DNA of 10,310 nucleotides from Cribrihabitans_A pelagius (GTDB lineage Bacteria; Pseudomonadota; Alphaproteobacteria; Rhodobacterales; Rhodobacteraceae). A program made the position numbers and the translations under genes. Of the stretch, positions 6,324 to 10,310 are shown one piece after another. The number at the start of each line of letters is the position of its first letter. Position 1 is the stretch's first letter. Below the pieces are notes generated by a model. That model was not told the DNA's origin. It saw nothing but the letters and a program-made list of their open reading frames with translations, and did no database searches. The stretch lies in the NCBI RefSeq assembly GCF_048820915.1, contig NZ_JBMERR010000046.1, positions 1-10,310 on the forward strand, written 5' to 3'.

Positions 6324-7410
6324 AAGCCACCCGCCTGTCCGCCGCGGTGCCGGAGGCCGGTGTTCCCCTACCCGCGGAATTGACCGCACGTTTGCGCGCG
6401 GCCGCCAATCTCGAGGAACGCGGCGAGCGCCCGGTTGGCGGCTCCATCGCATTGCTGAGCGAAGCGGGTCTGCTGGCGGATGACGGTGGGACGGATCCCG
6501 TCCGCATCGCACGAGGGCTGATGCAGGTCGGCGCGGCGAACCTGAGTATCGGGCGGCTGTGGGAGGGGCACGTCAATGCGCTGCGGCTGATCCGCCTTCA
6601 TGGCTCTGCCGCGCTGCAACGTGACGTGGACCGCTGGATCGCCGGCGGGGCCTTGCTGGGGGTCTGGGGTGCCGATGGCCGGGTGCCGGTCACGCTGGAC
6701 GCCTCCGGAGCGCATCTGGACGGGTGCAAGCGCTTTGCCTCCGGGCTTGGAACGGTGAGCCATGCGCTCGTGACCGTGGGGAGCGCATCGGAGGTGCGCC
6801 TGGCGCTGGTTGATGTGACCGATCAGGGCCGCGCCGACCCCTCTGGCTGGGACATGCAAGGGATGCGGGCGACCGCCTCTGGCGGTTATGATTTTTGCGG
6901 TTTGCGGGTTCAGGATATCCGATGGGTCGGCGGACCGGGCGTCTATCTGCAGGAGCCGCATTTCGTCGGCGGTGTCTGGCGCATCGCGGCGCTGCAAGCG
7001 GGGGCCGCCATCGGACTGCTGGATGAGGCGGCGGGGAGCTTCGCGCCATGGGCCGGATGCAGGCCGAGCCGCAACAGACTCGACTGATGACCGTTCTTAT
7101 GCGGGCCTGGGCGGGCGCGGCGCTCACAGAGCGCGCCGCGCAAGCATCGAGTGATCCGCATACCCCGGCAGAGGACATCGTGGCCGCCTCCATTGCGGCC
7201 CGCCTGACGACCGAAGAGACCGGGCTCGATGCAATCCGCGCCGTCGAGCAGAGCATCGGCCTGTGCCACTTCGAGACCGGCACCGGAACCGGGCGCATGG
7301 CCCGCGATCTGGCAGTCTATCTGCGCCAGGCCGCGCGCGATGCCTTCCTGCAACGGGCGGCGCGTCACACGCTTGGGCAGGAAGGTCAGGCTTGGGGGGT
7401 GCTGGGATGA
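6320..7410 (+). pseudogene. Acyl-CoA dehydrogenase-like flavoprotein, frameshifted
   Basis: The start is ATG 6320, overlapping the previous stop, with AAGGGAGGT at 6305-6313 as ribosome binding site. The longer open frame from 6179 lies inside the GT4 gene and is not used. Frame 2 covers an N-terminal helical domain, then the middle beta domain (GGALLGVWGADGRVPVTLD, GAHLDGCKRFASGLG, ALVDVTDQGR). The C-terminal helical domain starts in frame 2 (GGVWRIAALQAGAAIGLLDE) and continues in frame 1 from about 7048 (MGRMQAEPQQTRLMTVLMRA), ending MARDLAVYLRQAARDAFLQR. The two halves need a one-base loss near 7035-7047 and together give about 363 residues, close to the family size. Such proteins oxidise acyl thioesters or act as DszC/HpaB-like flavin oxygenases; which reaction occurs here is unknown. 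As read, the C-terminal flavin-contacting domain would be lost. Confidence 0.75.
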
Positions 7411-8106
7411 ATGTCGCGGCACACCCTGACAGGTCCGTATTCCTGGGCCGGGAAAGACTGGTGGTGCTGGCCCCCCATCCGGATGACGAATCCCTGGGCT
7501 GCGGGGCGCTTCTGGCGCGCGCCTTTGCGGGGGCCGGAGCGCATGTGATCTGCCTCACGGACGGCTGCGCGAGCCATCCCCGTTCGCGTCTTTGGCCGCC
7601 CGAACGCCTGGCCGCCCTGCGCCAGCAGGAGATGGCTCGGGCCATCGAATGCCTCGGCGGCACCACCGGCGACCTCACATGGCTGGGCCTTGCCGACGCC
7701 GAACTCTACCGCGCCAATGCCTCTGCCGTGGCGACAAGGTTGGAACAGGTCATTGATACCGCGGGCGCGCCATGTCTTTGCACCTGCCGCCGAGGACCAC
7801 CACGAGGATCACAAAGCCACTGCGCGTTTCGCAAATGAGCTTCGTGCGCGCCGCCCCGAATGGTCATCCTACACTTACCCCGTTTGGTCACGTTGGGATG
7901 ACCCGGAGTTCCGCCAGAGCACCGCCCACCATGCACCGTTCGAAGTGTCACTTGGCGAATGGCGTGTCGCCAAGCGCGCTGCCATCGCTGCGCACCGCTC
8001 CCAAGCAGGACAGATCGTCCCCGATGATCCAACGGGTTTCATCCTCCCGCCGGGTCTCGTGGAAAGATTCACGACCGAAGAAGAAATTTTCTGGAGGATG
8101 CCGTGA
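7407..8106 (+). pseudogene. PIG-L/LmbE-family N-deacetylase, frameshifted
   Basis: The start is ATG 7407, which overlaps the preceding TGA. The N-terminal half holds the zinc-site motif PHPDDE (residues 23-28, in VVLAPHPDDESLGCGALL), then ICLTDGCASHP and a WLGLADAELY segment. The second half, in another frame from about 7771, reads HVFAPAAEDHHEDHKATARF and so supplies the C-terminal histidines of the zinc site. It ends with WSRWDDPEF and GFILPPGLVERFTTEEEIFW. One extra base within the GC run 7761-7770 (GCGGGCGCGC) explains the break; without it the protein would be about 233 residues, normal for the family. PIG-L enzymes remove acetyl groups from N-acetylglucosamine-type sugars on lipids, thiols or antibiotics. 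In this operon it would de-N-acetylate a glycan intermediate. As read, the protein stops at about 7838 without its HxxH zinc ligands. Confidence 0.82.
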
Positions 8107-8669
8107 TGGGCGTGAGCCGCGATCATCTGCGTGCGCTTTATGCCGATACCTCGGACCCGTGGGATTTCGAGCACAGCGATTACGAGCAGGCCAAATTCGC
8201 CGCGACACGGGCCGCGCTCACCCGTCCGCACTATGCCGCGGCTTTCGAGCTGGGTTGCGGAAATGGCCAGCTTGCGCGGCAACTGGCCCCGTTCTGCGGC
8301 CGATATACCGGCATGGACGCGGTTGCCATCGCCGTGCAAGCGGCGCAACAGGCGGTTCCGGACGGCCGGTTCATCCAAGATTTCTATCCCTGTCCGCTGC
8401 CTGAGGATGACTTCGATTTGCTGATCCTTTCGGAGATCCTCTACTTCCTCGATCCCGACAGCCTGCGGAGCCTGGCCAAGGACATCACCGCATCCTGGCC
8501 GAGGGCCGAGGTTCTGTGCGTGACCTGGCTGGGCGAGACAGGTCACGAAATGCAGGGGGACGAAGCCTTGGAAACCTTCACCGGCGCACTCGCCAGCCAT
8601 CGGTCCATGCCCGTCACGCGGACCGACCGCTATCGCATCGACCGCGGAATGCCGGAGGACGGATCATAA
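8106..8669 (+). CDS. NodS-like SAM-dependent methyltransferase
   Basis: An intact 187-residue class I methyltransferase. The N-terminus carries the NodS-type signature SDPWDFEHSDYEQAKF (residues 16-31). SAM-binding motif I is ELGCGNGQL (48-56), and a DDFDLLILSEILYFLD segment (101-116) forms motifs II/III. NodS proteins methylate the amino group of deacetylated chito-oligosaccharides. Related enzymes occur in many uncharacterised glycan clusters, so the substrate here is inferred. An adjacent deacetylase would produce a free amine, which fits N-methylation. ATG 8106 is preferred over GTG 8103; GGAGG at 8093-8097 serves both. The A of the start is shared with the preceding TGA. The frame is clean. 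The stop TAA (8667-8669) overlaps the ATA where the next gene should start. Confidence 0.85.
   Translation: MGVSRDHLRALYADTSDPWDFEHSDYEQAKFAATRAALTRPHYAAAFELGCGNGQLARQLAPFCGRYTGMDAVAIAVQAAQQAVPDGRFIQDFYPCPLPEDDFDLLILSEILYFLDPDSLRSLAKDITASWPRAEVLCVTWLGETGHEMQGDEALETFTGALASHRSMPVTRTDRYRIDRGMPEDGS
8654..8668 (+). promoter_or_regulatory. Strong ribosome binding site facing an ATA codon instead of ATG
   Basis: GGAGGA at 8654-8659 lies 6 bases before ATA at 8666-8668, exactly where the third GT2 protein should begin (next residues SYSPAPDTAVIIPARNEE). In other junctions of this operon the start and stop overlap as ATGA; here the same place reads ATAA. A G-to-A change would convert the methyltransferase stop TGA to TAA and the GT2 start ATG to ATA in one step. 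ATA is a very poor initiation codon, so the downstream gene is probably not translated efficiently. Confidence 0.6.
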
Positions 8670-9701
8670 GCTATTCTCCTGCCCCGGATACTGCCGTCAT
8701 CATCCCGGCCCGGAACGAGGAGGCTCGGATCGATCCATGCCTCACCGCCTTCGCAAACCAGGGCGGCTCGCGCGTCAGGGTAATCCTGGTGATCAACAAC
8801 ACCACTGACCGCACGGATGCGGTAGCTCGCGAGACCGCCGCGCGGCTCGGCCTCGATCTCACCGTGCTGGAACGCAGCCTCGCCCCCCCACGAGGGCGTC
8901 GGCACTGCCCGGCGGATCGGCTGCGATCATGCCCTGCGCACTATGCCGGACCTGCGATACTTGCTGACCACCGATGCGGATTGCATCGTCGGGCCGCATT
9001 GGCTGCCCCGCAATATCGCACATCTGACCGAGGTAGACGCAGTCTGCGGGAAGGTCGAGCCGATAGTGGCCGAGGCCGACATCCTGAACGGGATGAATCC
9101 CCAGCTTGCAGCGCTGGAAGGCCGTTATCGGACGCTTGTGCAGAACTTCTACATGCGCCACGCACCCCGTTGCGCCGATCTTGCCGGAACGCATGGCGAA
9201 GCAGCCGGGGCGAGCCTCGCATTCACCAAAATGGCTTATCTGGCAGTCGGAGGTTTTGTGTCCGCCAGATGCGGCGAAGACCGCCAGATCGTTCGCATGA
9301 TGCGTGATCGGGGCTGCAAGGTGCGCCACGCGGATGACGTGACGGTGCAGGCCTCCTGCCGGCTGACCGGGCGCGCGACCGGGGGCATGTCGGATGCGCT
9401 GAAGGCGCGTATCGGCGGGGCGGATTATCTGATCGACGATTGCCTGCCCCCGGCCGATTGGCTGATCCGGCGCGCGGGAAGCGGCACGCTCGGACCCTGG
9501 CCGGCACAAGTGTCTGGCCGCCTGCGGTTCAAGGTGCGGGACCTGCCCCGCCATATCGAAATGCTCGAAACCTGCAGGAATTCGGGGAGGGCAATTCCTG
9601 CCCCGGAAGCTCCGGCTGCAACGCTGTCATCTTCCCACCTTGGCACGTCGATGCCGTCGGGGGGGGCGATTACAGCATCAAAGCCGTGTGCAGGCAATTG
9701 A
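8666..9701 (+). pseudogene. GT2-family glycosyltransferase, start codon lost and frameshifted
   Basis: Frame 2 gives the N-terminal GT-A half: TAVIIPARNEEARIDPCLTA, then VILVINNTTDRTDAVA. Frame 0 gives the rest, starting at GVGTARRIGCDHAL and continuing with LLTTDADCIVGPHWLP, which contains the DxD-type metal site. Later segments include NFYMRHAPRC, GTHGEAAGASLAFTKMAYL and GCKVRHADDVTVQASCRLTG. The halves meet at a run of seven C bases (8883-8889); six would give the continuous LERSLAPHEGVGTARR expected for the family. Total length would be about 345 residues. The only start at the right place is ATA 8666. The last about 35 residues (Pro/Ala/Ser-rich, ending at 9701) look unlike a transferase, and a G8 run lies there, so the C-terminus may also be altered. 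As read, this gene cannot make a full-length enzyme. Confidence 0.75.
8883..8889 (+). repeat. C7 homopolymer at the frameshift point
   Basis: Seven consecutive C bases follow CTCG and precede ACGAGG. Six would restore the open frame of the third GT2 (APHEGVG). Homopolymers are prone both to slipped-strand mutation and to sequencing error, so this could be a phase-variable site, a fixed mutation or an artefact. Confidence 0.7.
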
Positions 9702-9769
9702 CGAAAAAGACAAGGCACTGCTGAACCATAGTTTTTATCCAAGTTCCATTGCGCCGGAGAAATCAAGCC

Positions 9770-9883
9770 ATGAATGAGAAAGGGACATCACGGGCTCGGA
9801 TCTCGGAGCTGGCCGCCGCCGCACCGGCCGCAGTCATCGCGGCAGGCTTGTACGGCGCCGTGTCACGAACTACCTTGCCGTGA
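9770..9883 (+). CDS. Small hypothetical ORF, 37 residues
   Basis: The ORF starts at ATG 9770 with a modest GGAG at 9755-9758 and ends TGA 9881-9883. The product starts MNEKGTSRARISEL and continues with an alanine-rich hydrophobic stretch (AAAAPAAVIAAGLYGAV). The charged start followed by about 18 mostly hydrophobic residues could form one membrane helix. I do not recognise the sequence. It lies 58 bases upstream of the ECF sigma factor gene on the same strand and could be a leader or small regulator, or just a chance ORF in GC-rich DNA. The flanking stretches 9702-9769 and 9884-9941 show nothing I can assign. Confidence 0.25.
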   Translation: MNEKGTSRARISELAAAAPAAVIAAGLYGAVSRTTLP

Positions 9884-9941
9884 GGTGCGCCGCTGAGCCG
9901 GATCAGTCACAGGATTGCTTTGGCCGGGGACGCGCGCTTTC

Positions 9942-10106
9942 ATGATCACGCGAAGCGATATAGAGGAGTTAATCGCCCGGACCAGCCTGGGCGACCGCGA
10001 GGCCTTTTCCAGACTCTATGATGCAACCTCCGCGAAACTTTTCGGGAACTGCCTTCGTGTTTTGAAGAACAGAAGCGAAGCGGAGGACGCCTTGCAGGAC
10101 GCCTAG
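9942..10106 (+). pseudogene. ECF sigma factor, truncated by an IS within region 2
   Basis: The frame from ATG 9942 encodes 54 residues matching sigma-70 region 2: IEELIARTSLGDREAFSRLY, then DATSAKLFGNCLRVLKNRSE and AEDALQDA. 'GDreAF..LYd.tsakLfg.clRiLkdr.eAEDaLQd' is typical of group-4 (ECF) sigma factors, which normally have 160-190 residues with region 4 downstream. The frame ends at TAG 10104-10106, exactly where IS-like sequence begins, so the -10-binding end of region 2 and all of region 4 are missing. A partner anti-sigma factor, usually encoded next, is not seen. An upstream TTG at 9915 is in frame, but 9942 fits the family N-terminus better. The ribosome binding site is weak. The product would not bind core polymerase and promoters normally. 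Confidence 0.8.
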
Positions 10107-10310
10107 GCTCAGGACTCATAGCCAGTATATGACGAGGGCTGCCAACGCGATTGCCGACAGAAAGACCTTGGGGCACCTGACCCTAGCGGGTTGCCACGCG
10201 CCGCCAATCCTTCAGTCTTCCGAACATGATCTCAATGCGGTTACGTCGTTTGTAACGGCGCTTGTCGTATCGAACTGTCGTCTTTCGTTGCTTTCGACCT
10301 GGGATGCAGG
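10107..10310 (-). mobile_element. IS5-family insertion sequence, one end (runs off the window)
   Basis: The last about 200 bases encode, on the minus strand, the C-terminus of an IS5-type transposase, followed by about 10 bases that should be the terminal repeat (GGCTCAGGACTCA reading inwards from 10106). The junction with the sigma factor gene contains CTAG at 10103-10106; a YTAR-type target is used by some IS5 elements, which fits insertion here. The other end and the second target copy lie outside the window. Confidence 0.72.
10183..10308 (-). pseudogene. IS5-family transposase, C-terminal part with premature stop/frameshift
   Basis: The frame reads CIPGRKQRKTTVRYDKRRY and then KRRNRIEIMFGRLKDWRRVA before a TAG at 10183-10185. 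It contains a perfect Y-(2)-R-(3)-E-(6)-K signature (from the Tyr of RRY through NRIE to GRLK), the catalytic Glu region of IS4/IS5-type DDE transposases. After the TAG the expected tail appears in another frame: CPKVFLSAIALAALVIYWL, ending at TGA 10116-10118. One extra base near 10176-10185 thus disrupts the last about 22 residues. All three DDE residues could still be present in the full protein, so loss of activity is likely but not certain. The N-terminal part is outside the window. Confidence 0.72.

Noticed and set aside
5397..6512. 371-codon minus-strand open frame antisense to the GT4 and dehydrogenase genes
   Set aside because: It is rich in Arg/Pro/Gly, shows no recognised motif, and lies opposite clear GT4 and dehydrogenase coding sequence. 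Long antisense frames are common in GC-rich genes.
9770..9883. Small ORF as a NepR-type anti-sigma factor, because it precedes an ECF sigma gene
   Set aside because: I see none of the conserved NepR residues, and the product is mostly a hydrophobic alanine-rich stretch.

Overview
The window looks like a stretch of high-GC alphaproteobacterial DNA. The Crp/Fnr-type regulator, the ECF sigma factor and the NodS-like methyltransferase resemble proteins of Rhodobacterales or Rhizobiales type, and the insertion sequences (IS3 and IS5 families) are of kinds common there. No tRNA, rRNA, CRISPR or replication genes are visible. IS fragments and broken genes at both edges suggest an accessory region such as a plasmid or genomic island; the family assignment is inference.

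Left edge (1-1314): a mosaic of remnants. In order these are the C-terminus of an IS5-like transposase, a minus-strand scrap resembling a small helix-turn-helix/excisionase protein, a frameshifted piece of a phospholipase-D-like protein, the C-terminal half of an IS3-family OrfB, and a minus-strand DUF421 membrane protein whose C-terminus is lost at the IS3 junction.

Middle left (1433-2624): an intact two-gene unit, an MgtC/SapB-family membrane protein followed 4 bases later by a Crp/Fnr-family regulator with a good ribosome binding site.

Centre (2823-9701): a seven-gene, same-strand, overlapping operon. It encodes a processive GT2 glycosyltransferase (cellulose synthase/NodC type), a second GT2, a GT4 glycosyltransferase, an acyl-CoA-dehydrogenase-like flavoprotein, a PIG-L deacetylase, a NodS-like methyltransferase and a third GT2. 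The set (sugar polymerisation or transfer, N-deacetylation, methylation, acyl or other oxidation) suggests a modified amino-sugar glycan or glycolipid at the cell surface. It uses the same classes of chemistry as Nod-factor synthesis (NodC, NodB, NodS), but the deacetylase fold differs and no NodA is present.

The main oddity is damage inside this operon. The second GT2 appears to have lost its expected stop by a frameshift, the GT4 has an in-frame TAA, the dehydrogenase has a -1 shift, the deacetylase has a +1 shift, and the last GT2 has both an ATA codon where its start should be and a +1 shift in a C7 run. Only the first GT2 and the methyltransferase read cleanly. Either the operon is decaying recently, or the sequence has indel errors; the two substitution-type lesions favour real decay.

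Right edge (9702-10310): a doubtful 37-codon ORF, then an ECF sigma factor cut off within region 2 by an IS5-family element lying on the minus strand and running off the window.
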